Shown here in pieces: positions 25,682-36,580 of a stretch of 64,000 nt of DNA. This DNA is from Pectinatus haikarae. Lineage in GTDB: Bacteria > Bacillota > Negativicutes > Selenomonadales > Selenomonadaceae. Location of the stretch: NCBI RefSeq assembly GCF_015732185.1, contig NZ_WIQM01000016.1:713001-777000 (forward strand). Reading direction: 5' to 3'. A model generated the notes under the pieces. It saw only the letters and a program-made list of their open reading frames with translations. It was not told the origin of the DNA and made no database searches. The translations under genes and the position numbers were made by a program. The number at the start of each line of letters is the position of its first letter. Within the stretch, counting starts at the first letter, position 1.

Positions 25682-26617
25682 ATGAGATATTTGTATAGTA
25701 TTATTTGGGAGGTCGTCATTATCAATTTTCAAAAATTGAAACAGGAAGATAAATCTGTTTTTGATTCGTTTTTCAAGGCAGATTACTATGAAAACTCGCA
25801 TTTTACATTTACAAATTTATTTATGTGGCGTAAGCCATACAATATGGAGTGGTGTGTAGAAAATGGTGTGTTGTTTTTAAAGGCAAAATGGGAAACTGAT
25901 GAGTTTGCTCTTCAACCTTTCGGGCCTCAGGAAAAAATGCAATGGGCCATAAAAAATCTGTCGGAGTATTTTACTTCTATAGGTAAACCTCTTATTTTTT
26001 ATGGCTTGGAAAAACGAATGGCAGATGAACTGGAAAAATTTTCTGCTGCCAAATTTAATATAATTGCTGATGAGGATAATTTTGATTATGTATACAGCAG
26101 CGAAGATTTAATCGAATTAAAGGGAAGAAAATTTCATTCCAAAAAGAATCATTTGAATAATTTTCGCAAGAATTATCCGAACGCCGAATATATTCCTATT
26201 ACTGATGAGGTAATAACATTATGTAAACTTACTGTGAACGGCTGGTATAAAAACCGCAGTCAGGATATGCCGGATGATCCTTTCATAGCAGCTGAGCGGG
26301 ATGCTATAATTGAGGTTTTGAATAATTTTGCCGATCTTTCGTTAAAAGGCGGAGCCGTTATTAATAATGGGCGTATTATCGCTTTTACGTTCGGTGAGCA
26401 GCTCAATACGGATACGGCCGTTATCCACGTGGAAAAAGCAGATCCCGATATTAACGGCGCTTACACTTTCATTAATCAGGCTTTTGTTTTGAATGAATGG
26501 AAGAATATGAAATTTATAAACAGAGAAGAAGATATGGGGATAGAAGGTCTGAGAAAGGCAAAGGAATCCTATCGGCCTGTAAAAATGATAAATAAATATA
26601 ATGCGGAAATAAAATAA
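25682..26617 (+). CDS. DUF2156 (phosphatidylglycerol lysyltransferase C-terminal-like) protein
   Basis: A protein of up to 311 residues. SHFTFTNLFMWR near the N-terminus, KKNHLNNFRKNYPN in the middle and INREEDMGIEGLRKAKESYR at the end are typical of the tandem GNAT-like DUF2156 family. The relation to MprF suggests aminoacyl-tRNA-dependent transfer, but there is no membrane domain and the substrate is unknown. The start is unclear: ATG 25682 has no ribosome binding site, whereas GGGAGGT at 25707-25713 sits 4 nt before an ATT codon at 25718, where family members usually begin (INFQKLKQED). An AUU start giving 299 residues is therefore plausible. Confidence 0.85.
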   Translation: MRYLYSIIWEVVIINFQKLKQEDKSVFDSFFKADYYENSHFTFTNLFMWRKPYNMEWCVENGVLFLKAKWETDEFALQPFGPQEKMQWAIKNLSEYFTSIGKPLIFYGLEKRMADELEKFSAAKFNIIADEDNFDYVYSSEDLIELKGRKFHSKKNHLNNFRKNYPNAEYIPITDEVITLCKLTVNGWYKNRSQDMPDDPFIAAERDAIIEVLNNFADLSLKGGAVINNGRIIAFTFGEQLNTDTAVIHVEKADPDINGAYTFINQAFVLNEWKNMKFINREEDMGIEGLRKAKESYRPVKMINKYNAEIK

Positions 26618-26715
26618 TTGACCTTGCGGTCAAAAATAATATTAAGCTGATGCTGCTGAAGCATTGGCTTTTTTATTGGCAGGACATTAATTGAGCCGAT
26701 TTTAATAATTAGTTA

Positions 26716-26744
26716 TTGGCAATTGTGTTCCATTACGCTATAAT
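26716..26744 (+). promoter_or_regulatory. Promoter of the DUF1934-argS-rpoE-like-pyrG group
   Basis: TTGGCA (26716-26721), a 17-nt spacer and TATAAT (26739-26744), 30 nt before the DUF1934 gene. Confidence 0.7.
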
Positions 26745-26774
26745 AGCTTTATATGTTTGCAAGAAGGAGCCGAA

Positions 26775-27218
26775 ATGGAGAGAGTTATTTTAAAAGTGGA
26801 GGGGTCGCAAACTGATGCATTGGGAGAGATAACAAATTTAGAGTTTGTTTCTGAAGGTCAATGCTACCACAAAAACGGAATGAGTTATGTGTTGTATGAT
26901 GAAGTCAGTTCAAGCGGCATGCAGGGCACAAAAACTCTTTTGAAGATTGCTGATGATTCTATAAGACTTGTACGCAAAGGGAAGATAGAACATGAGCAGT
27001 TTTTTTCGAGTGGGTTAAAAAGCGCCAGCCGCTATAAAACTCCTTATGGGGAAATAAAGATATCCGTACATACAAAAAAACTGGACATAGATAAGGGCTT
27101 CATATCCAGCAGCATACACGTTTTTTATGAAATGGCAATAGATGGCAAATGGCAAAGTGACAATGAACTTCATATCGAAATTACAGCAGCAGATAAAACG
27201 AGCAAATATTTAAATTGA
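26775..27218 (+). CDS. DUF1934 (YwiB-like) beta-barrel protein
   Basis: A 147-residue protein with the YwiB features: VILKVEGSQTD, YVLYDEV, ESSGMQGT-like SSSGMQGTKTLLKI, and alternating strands to the end. The family adopts a calycin-like barrel and its role is unknown. As in Bacillus it lies directly upstream of argS (16 nt). ATG 26775 follows AAGGAG; the frame is open upstream to 26757 only through a TTG without support. Confidence 0.85.
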   Translation: MERVILKVEGSQTDALGEITNLEFVSEGQCYHKNGMSYVLYDEVSSSGMQGTKTLLKIADDSIRLVRKGKIEHEQFFSSGLKSASRYKTPYGEIKISVHTKKLDIDKGFISSSIHVFYEMAIDGKWQSDNELHIEITAADKTSKYLN

Positions 27219-27234
27219 TTTTAGGGAGGATGGA

Positions 27235-28890
27235 TTGTTGAATATCCAAGAACTGGTTATAGGAGAAGTCAAAAAAGCTGTAAAGAAAAACATTGACGAC
27301 GGCATTTTTCCACAGGCCGACATACCTGAAATAAAGCTTGAGGTGCCGCCGCAAAAAGAGTATGGTGATTTCGCCACGAATTTTGCAATGCAGTCGGCGC
27401 GCGTATTCCATATGGCACCTAAAAGGATTGCAGAGGAATTGATAAAACAGATAGGTCCTGAATATCTTGCAAAAACAGAGATAGCGGGTCCTGGTTTTAT
27501 CAATTTTTATTTGAAGCCGGATATTATTTATAAAGAATTGGCAGATATTATCGAAAAAAAGGACAAGTATGGCGATCTATCTGATAATGGCATTAAAATT
27601 CAAGTGGAATATGTCAGCGCTAATCCAACAGGACCGCTTCATGTGGGACACGGGCGCGGAGCAGCTTTTGGCAGCGCTTTAGTAAATCTTTTAAGAGCCG
27701 CCGGTTATCAGGTGGAAAGTGAATATTATATCAATGATGCCGGAAATCAGATTGATAATCTTGCAGCTTCGGTAAATGCCAGATATCTTGAGCTGCTTGG
27801 CAAAGCGTCGGAGTTCCCCGAAAACGGATATCACGGACATGATATTATAGAAACTGCTCAGCGTATAATTGATAAATCCGGCAGCGAATATCTTGCTTTG
27901 CCAGACATTGAGCGCATTATTCTCTTCAAAGAAGTTGCTCTCAAAGAGAAACTTGAGGCATTGAAAGAGGATCTGGATTCATTCAATGTTCATTTTGATG
28001 TTTGGTTCAGTGAGCGGACTCTTCATCCGGAAGCTGTAAAAAGCGCGTGCAATGTATTGCTTAAAAATAAAGCCATGTATGAAAAAGATGGGGCCAAGTG
28101 GCTCAGATCCACAGATTATGGTGATGATAAGGATCGTGTAGTCATTCGCGACAATGGTGTACCGACTTATCTGGCGGCGGATATTGCTTATCATAAAGAT
28201 AAATATGAGCGGGGTTTTGACAGGCTGATAAATATATGGGGGGCAGATCACCACGGCTATGTTTGCAGAGTAAAGGCGGCAATGGATGCTCTGGGTTTTG
28301 ATTCGTCGAAACTTGAAGTGCTTTTGTTGCAGATGGTGAGTCTTTACCGTAATGGTGAACTCGTAAAAATGTCTAAGAGAACAGGGCAGAGCGTTACCTT
28401 GGCAGAGCTTATTGAAGAGGTCGGTACTGATGCTGCCAGATATTTTTTTATAATGAGATCATTGGACAGTCAATTGGATTTTGATCTTGATCTGGCAAAA
28501 TCCGAGTCTAATGAAAATCCCGTTTATTACATTCAGTATGCATATGCGCGCATATGCAGTATTTTCCGGCAGACAGCAGAAGCGGGAATAGTACAGGAAA
28601 ACAATGTTCGTTTGGATTTGCTGACGGATGAAACAGAAACTGCGCTTATTAAAAAAATAATGGCCTATCCTGATGAGATACAATTAGCGGCAAGAGATTA
28701 TGCACCGCATCGTATAGCCAATTTTTTGCATGATTTTGCTGCTGATTTTCACAGTTTTTATAATAAATGCCGCATAATCGGGGTTGATGCACCTTTGGCG
28801 CAATCACGGCTGGCTTTGTGCGGAGCGGCGAAAAATATTATTCATCATGCGCTTGATATTTTGGGGGTCAGCTCCCCGGAAAAGATGTAA
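27235..28890 (+). CDS. argS: Arginyl-tRNA synthetase
   Basis: A 551-residue class I synthetase with the N-terminal Add-1 domain (about 1-110), the HIGH-type motif ANPTGPLHVGHGRG, KMSK-like VKMSKRTGQ and the C-terminal all-helical DALR anticodon domain (from about 430). The start is a TTG, either 27235 or the adjacent 27238, following AGGGAGGA; no in-frame ATG lies near. Second gene of the argS-pyrG group. Cytoplasmic, charges tRNA-Arg. Confidence 0.96.
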   Translation: MLNIQELVIGEVKKAVKKNIDDGIFPQADIPEIKLEVPPQKEYGDFATNFAMQSARVFHMAPKRIAEELIKQIGPEYLAKTEIAGPGFINFYLKPDIIYKELADIIEKKDKYGDLSDNGIKIQVEYVSANPTGPLHVGHGRGAAFGSALVNLLRAAGYQVESEYYINDAGNQIDNLAASVNARYLELLGKASEFPENGYHGHDIIETAQRIIDKSGSEYLALPDIERIILFKEVALKEKLEALKEDLDSFNVHFDVWFSERTLHPEAVKSACNVLLKNKAMYEKDGAKWLRSTDYGDDKDRVVIRDNGVPTYLAADIAYHKDKYERGFDRLINIWGADHHGYVCRVKAAMDALGFDSSKLEVLLLQMVSLYRNGELVKMSKRTGQSVTLAELIEEVGTDAARYFFIMRSLDSQLDFDLDLAKSESNENPVYYIQYAYARICSIFRQTAEAGIVQENNVRLDLLTDETETALIKKIMAYPDEIQLAARDYAPHRIANFLHDFAADFHSFYNKCRIIGVDAPLAQSRLALCGAAKNIIHHALDILGVSSPEKM

Positions 28891-28923
28891 TAAAAACAAC
28901 ATAATTTTGAGAGGAAGATATTA

Positions 28924-29259
28924 ATGAATTTCACCAATGGAACAGATCCGGATTTGGCATATCATATTTTGACCGAGCTGGGTGATGCGATGTTTTACAA
29001 AGAACTTATCATGAAAGTAATAGAAACAAAAAATAAACCTATTCAGTCATTGCCGGCGGCAATTTCGGAAGTATACACATTGATCAATATGGACAGCAGG
29101 TTCCGTCATGTTGGCAAAGGCATGTGGAAACTGACAGAATGGCTGCCGCAGGATACTAAAAGTGCGTCTTCAGGCTCTTCTGCATCTGGCGGTAAGGGAA
29201 AAAATAATACTCAGCGCCGTATGAAATTGCTTGAAGATATACAGGAAAGTGCTAATTAA
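28924..29259 (+). CDS. rpoE: RNA polymerase delta subunit-like protein (HARE-HTH), lacking an acidic tail
   Basis: A 111-residue protein. The N-terminal HARE-HTH domain (about 8-80: DLAYHILTELGDAMFYKELI, VYTLINMDSRFRHVGKGMWKLTEW) matches the delta subunit of Gram-positive RNA polymerase. Delta normally ends in a long acidic disordered tail needed for recycling polymerase; here the tail is about 30 residues, Ser/Gly-rich, then Lys/Arg-rich. It sits upstream of pyrG exactly as rpoE does in Bacillus, which supports orthology. The altered tail means that a different activity is possible. The start ATG 28924 follows GAGAGG. Confidence 0.8.
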   Translation: MNFTNGTDPDLAYHILTELGDAMFYKELIMKVIETKNKPIQSLPAAISEVYTLINMDSRFRHVGKGMWKLTEWLPQDTKSASSGSSASGGKGKNNTQRRMKLLEDIQESAN

Positions 29260-29344
29260 TCAATTAGAGAGGCAATTATACATTGCACTGCGTTCCGGAA
29301 GGGGACAGCAGGCAGTGAGTGATATCAAAAATGCGATAATATAA

Positions 29345-30967
<1,623 letters not shown>

Positions 30968-30981
30968 AAACTAGTTGCTGC

Positions 30982-31037
30982 AAATAACCGCCAGGATTGA
31001 GCTTATGCATCATTAACTCAAACTAGGCGGTTATTTT
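30982..31037 (+). terminator. Terminator after pyrG
   Basis: AAATAACCGCC (30982-30992) pairs with GGCGGTTATTT (31026-31036), and an inner TTGAG/CTCAA pair extends the structure. The T-rich end serves pyrG; the A-rich other side may serve the convergent LysE gene. Confidence 0.8.
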
Positions 31038-31079
31038 TATCCGATAGATACTTTATAAAACTTATGTGGCTGGGATAAA

Positions 31080-31691
31080 TCAGATAAATGTAAAATTTAT
31101 CTCTGAAATCAACTTCACAGCATAAAGTATAATAATTACACCGCAGCATCTGTTTATTTTTGTCAGAGAACAGGCATTTATTTTATTGCTGAATTTTCCT
31201 GTAAAAACAGTAAGGCCTGTAAACCAAAAAAAGGATGCAGAAATAATGCCGAATATAAATAAAACGGCAGCATCAGCATCTAAAACTGCGTGAAAACTGC
31301 CAAGCATCAAAGTACCGTCCAAAATGGCCTGCGGATTGAACCAGGTGACAAAACAGGCAGTAGAGATAATTTTGCGCATTGATGTTTTGGACGATGCAGA
31401 CTTTGCAGCTGTAGTTTTCATTTTGATTAAATTGATACCTATATGTAAAAGAAAAATGCTGCCGGCCCCAATTAAAATTGATTTTAAAAGGGGTGAATAT
31501 TCCAGAAGAATTCCTATCCCCCAAAAACAGGACAGGGACAATGTCATATCAAAGAAAACTATGATGAGGGCAATTTGCAGAGCTTGATTTCTGTCATGGG
31601 TAAGTGCGGTATTTATCACAAAAAGATTCTGCATACCTATGGGAGCTGTATAAGCTATGCCGATCAATATTCCCTGAAGATAATAGAGCAT
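31080..31691 (-). CDS. LysE-family amino acid exporter
   Basis: A 203-residue polytopic protein (about six helices) with the LysE/ArgO signature GIAYTAPIGMQNLFVINTAL near the N-terminus and the TWFNPQAILDG stretch in the middle. Such proteins export lysine, arginine or other amino acids by proton or sodium exchange. ATG 31691 follows GAAAGGA; the extended start at 31709 begins upstream of that site. It is divergent from a MocR-type regulator, which probably controls it. Confidence 0.9.
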   Translation of the reverse strand: MLYYLQGILIGIAYTAPIGMQNLFVINTALTHDRNQALQIALIIVFFDMTLSLSCFWGIGILLEYSPLLKSILIGAGSIFLLHIGINLIKMKTTAAKSASSKTSMRKIISTACFVTWFNPQAILDGTLMLGSFHAVLDADAAVLFIFGIISASFFWFTGLTVFTGKFSNKINACSLTKINRCCGVIIILYAVKLISEINFTFI

Positions 31692-31828
31692 ATAATATTC
31701 CTTTCCCAACCAAAAATAAATGCTATAATATAAAATGTATTTGTATTTTATAAATTATAAAATAATTTTATTCGTATGTATCCAACCAAAAAATTGTATT
31801 AAAACCAACCATAAAAAGGAATCAGTAT

Positions 31829-33301
31829 ATGAATAAAAATGGTCTCCCAGTACAAATAAATTGGTGCCCTGACAAAAGCAGCCCTGTTCCTGTTTATAAA
31901 CAAATAACAGCATTTGTCTGTGATAAAATATCGAGCGGTGAATGGACCGCAGGCACACAGCTTCCATCTCAAAGACGGCTGGCAGAACTATTCGGGGTCA
32001 ATCGCAGTACTGTCGTAACCGCAATGGAGGAACTTGCTTCTTATGGGATTTTAAAGGGCAGCAGAAAAGCGGGTACACAAATCAGCGGTGATACGTGGTC
32101 ACTTATCTTACCCAAATCACTTGACTGGGGAAAATATATCAACTCAGGGACATTTAAAGCCAATAAACATATTTTACAAATGATCAATCGGCTGGAATTT
32201 GAACCGGATATTCTGCGTCTTAGTACGGGAGAAACTGATCCGCGATTGTTCCCTCATGCTCTTTGGCGTAAAATTTTAGCGCAACTCAGCAAAAAAAATA
32301 CGGTTTTCAATTATTTGGAAGCATCTGGTTCGGAGAAACTGCGCATGGCAATTGCTGAGCGAATGGGCCGCAGGGGCATAGCAGTTTCTCCGTCCAGAAT
32401 ATTGATCACTTCAGGTTCATTGCAGGCTCTTCAACTGATATCAGTATGCCTGATAAAGAAAAAATCTGTTGTATACGTAGAAGCTCCGAGTTATCTCCAA
32501 TCACTGCGGATATTTCAATCTGCGGATATTACACTCAAAGGTATAGGCATGGATAAAAAAGGCATGAAGCTTTGGAAAATCCCGCCGGCAGCCGGAAATA
32601 TGAAACAGGAAAATATGTCATTTTTATATACTATACCTACTAATCATAATCCTACAGGAATAACAATGACTTTGGACAGACGAAAGGATTTGATGGATTT
32701 TTGCGTGAAAAAGCAGATTCCTATAATAGAAGATGCTGCCTATGAAGAATTGTGTTTCGAGGAAGCAGTGCCGTCCTTGAAAGCTATTGATAAAAACGGT
32801 ATAGTCATTTATTTAGGAACCGCTTCGAAGACGTTGGCTCCGGGACTGCGTGTCGGCTGGCTTATAGCATCAGAACCTATTATACAAAGACTTAGTGATG
32901 CAAAAATGCAGATGGATTATGGAACAAGTTCCCTTTCCCAGCTGGTTTTCTCAGAGTTTTTGACAAGTGGATTTTATGATAAGCATCTGGCAGCGCTCAG
33001 AAAAGAGCTTTTGCTTCGCAGAGACAGTGCCTTGATGATATTGGAAAAAAATTTTTCGGATATTGCATCATGGTATATACCTAAGGGAGGCTTTTATATA
33101 TGGCTGACATTCAGTAAAAAAATTTCTTCGGAAAAATTGTTTTTTTCCGCTGCCAAGGAAAAAATTCTGTTAAATCCCGGGAATATTTATGATTTTCGCC
33201 CCAATAATTCACTGCGAATATCGTATTCCTACCTAAATTGCTGCGAATTTGCGGAGGCAGTTCAGAAACTTGCCATTATTGTTCGCAGTATTATGAAATA
33301 A
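31829..33301 (+). CDS. MocR-family regulator (GntR HTH fused to aminotransferase)
   Basis: A 490-residue protein. N-terminal GntR winged HTH (about 18-85: PVYKQITAFVCDKISSGEW, LPSQRRLAELFGVNRSTV), then a class I aminotransferase-like domain (about 115-490) with TNHNPTG, the PLP lysine in LGTASKTLAPGLRVGW and the C-terminal arginine in LRISYSY. MocR regulators use PLP and often an amino acid as effector. The divergent LysE exporter 137 bp away is the likely target. Confidence 0.93.
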   Translation: MNKNGLPVQINWCPDKSSPVPVYKQITAFVCDKISSGEWTAGTQLPSQRRLAELFGVNRSTVVTAMEELASYGILKGSRKAGTQISGDTWSLILPKSLDWGKYINSGTFKANKHILQMINRLEFEPDILRLSTGETDPRLFPHALWRKILAQLSKKNTVFNYLEASGSEKLRMAIAERMGRRGIAVSPSRILITSGSLQALQLISVCLIKKKSVVYVEAPSYLQSLRIFQSADITLKGIGMDKKGMKLWKIPPAAGNMKQENMSFLYTIPTNHNPTGITMTLDRRKDLMDFCVKKQIPIIEDAAYEELCFEEAVPSLKAIDKNGIVIYLGTASKTLAPGLRVGWLIASEPIIQRLSDAKMQMDYGTSSLSQLVFSEFLTSGFYDKHLAALRKELLLRRDSALMILEKNFSDIASWYIPKGGFYIWLTFSKKISSEKLFFSAAKEKILLNPGNIYDFRPNNSLRISYSYLNCCEFAEAVQKLAIIVRSIMK

Positions 33302-33321
33302 TGGTGGCCTAATGGCCGAGA

Positions 33322-33361
33322 AATGAAAAAGCCGAAGCATCCCAGCTTCGGCTTTTTCATT
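33322..33361. terminator. Bidirectional terminator
   Basis: AATGAAAAAGCCGAAGC and GCTTCGGCTTTTTCATT (33322-33338 and 33345-33361) make a GC-rich stem flanked by A and T runs, between the convergent MocR and CNNM genes. Confidence 0.93.
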
Positions 33362-33371
33362 CCTTATAAAA

Positions 33372-34685
33372 CTATTTACCAATAAATAATTTTGTTACTA
33401 AAATTTTATCAACACGATTACGATCCATATCAGCAACTTCAAAACGCAGATTGTTCCATATTTTATATTCAGCTGTTTTAGGGATATAGCCAAAATAGGA
33501 TAATAAAAAGCCCCCAATTGTCTGGTAATGGGCACGTTCTTCGCCTGGCAATTCGTCAAGATCAAATTTTTCTTTGAAATCGTCGATATCATAAAGACCG
33601 TCCACATACCAGGAATTTTCATCACGCTGTACTATCTGCGAAGAATCATCTTCTTTGGGATAAGATATATCGCCGATTATTTCTTCAATAATGTCTTTTA
33701 AGGTTATGAGACCCAGAACGCCGCCGTATTCATCAGCAACGACTGCTTCATTGACATTATTTTGACGAAATTTTTCCAGTACGCGGAAAGTTTCCATGGA
33801 ACGGGGGATAAATATGGGTTTTTTTATAAATTTTTCGAGATCATTTAAATCGTTATCAATGGCGGCACGCAATATATCTTTCGCATAAATAATGCCTATG
33901 AGATTATCCAGATTGTCTTCACCTATTAGAAATATATCGTCAGAAGTATCCTTGATAATCTGCATGTTTACAGACATACTGTCTTTAATATCAAGCCAGT
34001 TTATCTGTGTGCGCGGAGTCATGAGAGAGTATGCAGTTTGATCACTCATATGGAATATGCTGTCGACCATATCCTGCTCGGCTTTTTCCAGCGTACCTTC
34101 TTCAGTCGCCCTTTCAATAAGATCTTTTACTTCATCTTCAGTAACGCTTTCATTATCCGGTGGATTGGTGCCGGTTATCATTAATATCATGTTTGCTGTG
34201 TGAGAAAGCATATTTATGATCGGCCTTGTAACACGGTGAAAGGCAAAGAAGAAGCCCGTATATTTTACGAGGTAGTATTCAGGGCGTATCTGGGCAATTT
34301 TTTTTGGTAAAAGAGTACCCAGTAAAATACTTAAAAGCAGGGAAAATAGTATGGAGAAAATAAAAGTGATTTCATATATATATGGTACGAAGGGAACCGT
34401 TTTCTGCAGGAAAAAATAAAGATAAGGAATAATTATCATTCCGACGGACAGTCCAATAGCAAAATGGCAGACATTGGAACATATGATCAAGCCTGATACC
34501 ACCTCATCGGGATCATCAATAAGATTGCAGGCTTTTTCAAAGCGGTGATCGTTGTTTGCAATTGTTTTGTCAAGTTGATTCTTATGTGCTTCGACAAGTG
34601 CAGTACGCAGAAGAATCAGAAAACTATTGCAGAAAAGAAGAACAAAGATCAGAATCAGTAATAAATTGGTCTCGGGAATATCCAC
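33372..34685 (-). CDS. CNNM/CorC-family membrane protein with CBS pair (HlyC/CorC type)
   Basis: A 437-residue protein: DUF21/CNNM transmembrane domain (about 1-190, four hydrophobic segments, with LLLSILLGTLLPKKIA), CBS pair (about 215-340: SLMTPRTQINWLD, FIPRSMETFRVLEKFRQN, VVADEYGGVLGLITLKDIIEEIIGDI) and a C-terminal CorC_HlyC domain. The family includes magnesium and sodium transporters. It is called hemolysin in many databases without evidence of toxicity. It is monocistronic between two tRNA/terminator regions. The MTPR and DEYGG signatures are intact. Confidence 0.92.
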   Translation of the reverse strand: MDIPETNLLLILIFVLLFCNSFLILLRTALVEAHKNQLDKTIANNDHRFEKACNLIDDPDEVVSGLIICSNVCHFAIGLSVGMIIIPYLYFFLQKTVPFVPYIYEITFIFSILFSLLLSILLGTLLPKKIAQIRPEYYLVKYTGFFFAFHRVTRPIINMLSHTANMILMITGTNPPDNESVTEDEVKDLIERATEEGTLEKAEQDMVDSIFHMSDQTAYSLMTPRTQINWLDIKDSMSVNMQIIKDTSDDIFLIGEDNLDNLIGIIYAKDILRAAIDNDLNDLEKFIKKPIFIPRSMETFRVLEKFRQNNVNEAVVADEYGGVLGLITLKDIIEEIIGDISYPKEDDSSQIVQRDENSWYVDGLYDIDDFKEKFDLDELPGEERAHYQTIGGFLLSYFGYIPKTAEYKIWNNLRFEVADMDRNRVDKILVTKLFIGK

Positions 34686-34760
34686 GAGAATGTCACATCC
34701 TTATTTTTAGATTGCTACCATTATAGCATAAATAAATGAGGAAAAATATTAATTTTTCTA

Positions 34761-34788
34761 TTGACTTTTAATTTTTTTCATGTATAAT
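34761..34788 (+). promoter_or_regulatory. Promoter of the tRNA-Gly operon
   Basis: TTGACT (34761-34766), a 16-nt spacer and TATAAT (34783-34788), 28 nt before the first tRNA-Gly. Confidence 0.85.
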
Positions 34789-34816
34789 AATATCCGTTGC
34801 TGTGATTGCAGCAATT

Positions 34817-34891
34817 GCGGAAGTAGCTCAGTGGTAGAGCACCACCTTGCCAAGGTGGGGGTCGCGAGTTCGAGCCTCGTTTTCCGCTCCA
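34817..34891 (+). tRNA. tRNA-Gly (GCC), copy 1
   Basis: Acceptor GCGGAAG, anticodon loop CTTGCCAAG (GCC), T-loop GAGTTCGAGCCTC, and encoded CCA; 75 nt. Confidence 0.97.
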
Positions 34892-34897
34892 TAATAT

Positions 34898-34972
34898 GCG
34901 GGAGTAGCTCAGCGGTAGAGCACCACCTTGCCAAGGTGGGGGTCGCGAGTTCGAGCCTCGTCTCCCGCTCCA
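34898..34972 (+). tRNA. tRNA-Gly (GCC), copy 2
   Basis: As copy 1 with acceptor GCGGGAG paired to CTCCCGC and AGCGG in the D-loop. CCA encoded. Confidence 0.97.
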
Positions 34973-34977
34973 TAATT

Positions 34978-35052
34978 GCGGAAGTAGCTCAGTGGTAGAG
35001 CACCACCTTGCCAAGGTGGGGGTCGCGAGTTCGAGCCTCGTTTTCCGCTCCA
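34978..35052 (+). tRNA. tRNA-Gly (GCC), copy 3
   Basis: Identical to copy 1 over its full length, spaced about 80 bp from copy 2. CCA encoded. Confidence 0.97.
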
Positions 35053-35062
35053 TAAGAATTCA

Positions 35063-35089
35063 TCCCCGGCTTTTTGCCGGGATTTTTTG
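35063..35089 (+). terminator. Terminator of the tRNA-Gly operon
   Basis: TCCCCGGC-TTTTT-GCCGGGA followed by six T residues, 10 nt after the last tRNA. Confidence 0.93.
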
Positions 35090-35252
35090 TTATATGTGGA
35101 GCAAAGCCGCAAAACCCCTAATGGTTGTGTAAGGCTTGTATTTGTATATTGTTTATGTTATTATTCTTATAGTATATTAGGTGTATTACGGCTTGTTATG
35201 GAATGAATACAGCGGCGTGATACATTATAATTTTAGGAGGTTATTTTACACG

Positions 35253-36542
35253 ATGAAAGTCAGTACAGAAAAAGCAGACAGCCAGAAATTGGTTCTAACT
35301 ATAGAGGCACCGGCAGATGAATTCGCAAAATCGGTCAAAGCTGCCTGCAAACAGTTAGCAAACCGCGTCAATATACCTGGTTTCCGAAAAGGCCATGCAC
35401 CTAAGCAGATTCTCGTTCAGAATTTGGGCAGACAGGCTATTTTGGATGAAGCTTTTGAACTTCTTGCACCAAAGACTCTCAACGATGCATTTATTGAAGA
35501 AAAAATTGAACCCGTGGACCGTCCTCAGATAGAAATAGTTACATTAGAAGAAGGCAGCAATGTTGTTTTTAAAGCTACTGTCACACCAAAGCCGGAAGTT
35601 ACTCTCGGCGAATATAAAGGGATTGCAATTGAATTACCGAAAGCTGAAGTAGCTGAAGAAGAAATTGAAGAACAAATTAAAAATATGCGCAGTCATCATG
35701 CAAAAATGATAGATGCTCAGGAAGATGCTGTTGTTGAAAAAGACAACTTCATTACTCTTGATTTTCTTGGAAAAGTTGATGGTACTGCTTTTGAAGGCGG
35801 CGAAGCAAAAGATTATCCGCTGCAGGTCGGTTCAGGACAATTCATTCCAGGGTTTGAAGAACAATTGATCGGTGTAAAAATCGGTGAAGAAAAAGATGTC
35901 ACAGTAAAGTTTCCTGATGATTATCATGAAGCATCTCTGGCAGGGAAAGATGCAGTTTTTTCCTGCAAAGTAAACAGTATTAAAATTCAGGAACTGCCTG
36001 AATTAGACGATGAATTTGTGAAGAAATCAACGTCATATAAAGATCTTGAAGATTTGAAAAAAAATCTGCATGAAAATCTGCTCAAAGCGGCACAGACACG
36101 TGCCGAAGGGGAATTACGAAATCAAGCGCTGAAGAAAGTATCTGACAATGCTAAGGTTGATATTCCCGATGTTATGATTGATAATCGTGTTGACAATATG
36201 CTGAATGAACTTTCGGCCAGTCTTGAAAGCCACAGCATGAACATGGAACAGTATCTCAAATACAGTAATACAGATATGGCTAAACTTCGTGAAACATATC
36301 GTCAAAGTGCAGTTGATGCTGTTAAAACAGACCTTGTTTTGGAAAAGGTTGCTCAGACTGAAGAACTCAAGGTTAATACTGAAGAAGTCGATGCTGAAAT
36401 AGCTGCTATGGCTGTTCGTTATGGCACCACTCCTAAGGAAGTAAGAAAGATAGTCGCAAAGAACGGTTATGTTGCTAATCTTTATGAAACAATAGGCCGT
36501 AAAAAGGCGGCGCAACTTATTATAGACAACTTAGCAAAATAG
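35253..36542 (+). CDS. tig: Trigger factor (ribosome-associated chaperone, prolyl isomerase)
   Basis: A 429-residue protein: N-terminal ribosome-binding domain with the signature NIPGFRKGHAPK (about 42-53), central FKBP-type PPIase (about 160-245, FLGKVDGTAFEGGEA), C-terminal helical chaperone domain. It docks at the ribosome exit tunnel and folds nascent chains. ATG 35253 has TTTTAGGAGG upstream with somewhat long spacing; an upstream in-frame start at 35181 is rejected because homologues begin MKVS. First gene of the tig-clpP-clpX-lon cluster, conserved in Firmicutes. Confidence 0.97.
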   Translation: MKVSTEKADSQKLVLTIEAPADEFAKSVKAACKQLANRVNIPGFRKGHAPKQILVQNLGRQAILDEAFELLAPKTLNDAFIEEKIEPVDRPQIEIVTLEEGSNVVFKATVTPKPEVTLGEYKGIAIELPKAEVAEEEIEEQIKNMRSHHAKMIDAQEDAVVEKDNFITLDFLGKVDGTAFEGGEAKDYPLQVGSGQFIPGFEEQLIGVKIGEEKDVTVKFPDDYHEASLAGKDAVFSCKVNSIKIQELPELDDEFVKKSTSYKDLEDLKKNLHENLLKAAQTRAEGELRNQALKKVSDNAKVDIPDVMIDNRVDNMLNELSASLESHSMNMEQYLKYSNTDMAKLRETYRQSAVDAVKTDLVLEKVAQTEELKVNTEEVDAEIAAMAVRYGTTPKEVRKIVAKNGYVANLYETIGRKKAAQLIIDNLAK

Positions 36543-36580
36543 TTGTATAATTCTCCGAAAAGGGAGGAGTGATTTATCAT

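Noticed and set aside
34758-35112. Minus-strand frames with repeated [11 protein letters not shown] peptide
   Set aside because: They are antisense to the three tRNA-Gly genes; the peptide repeats simply because the tRNAs repeat.
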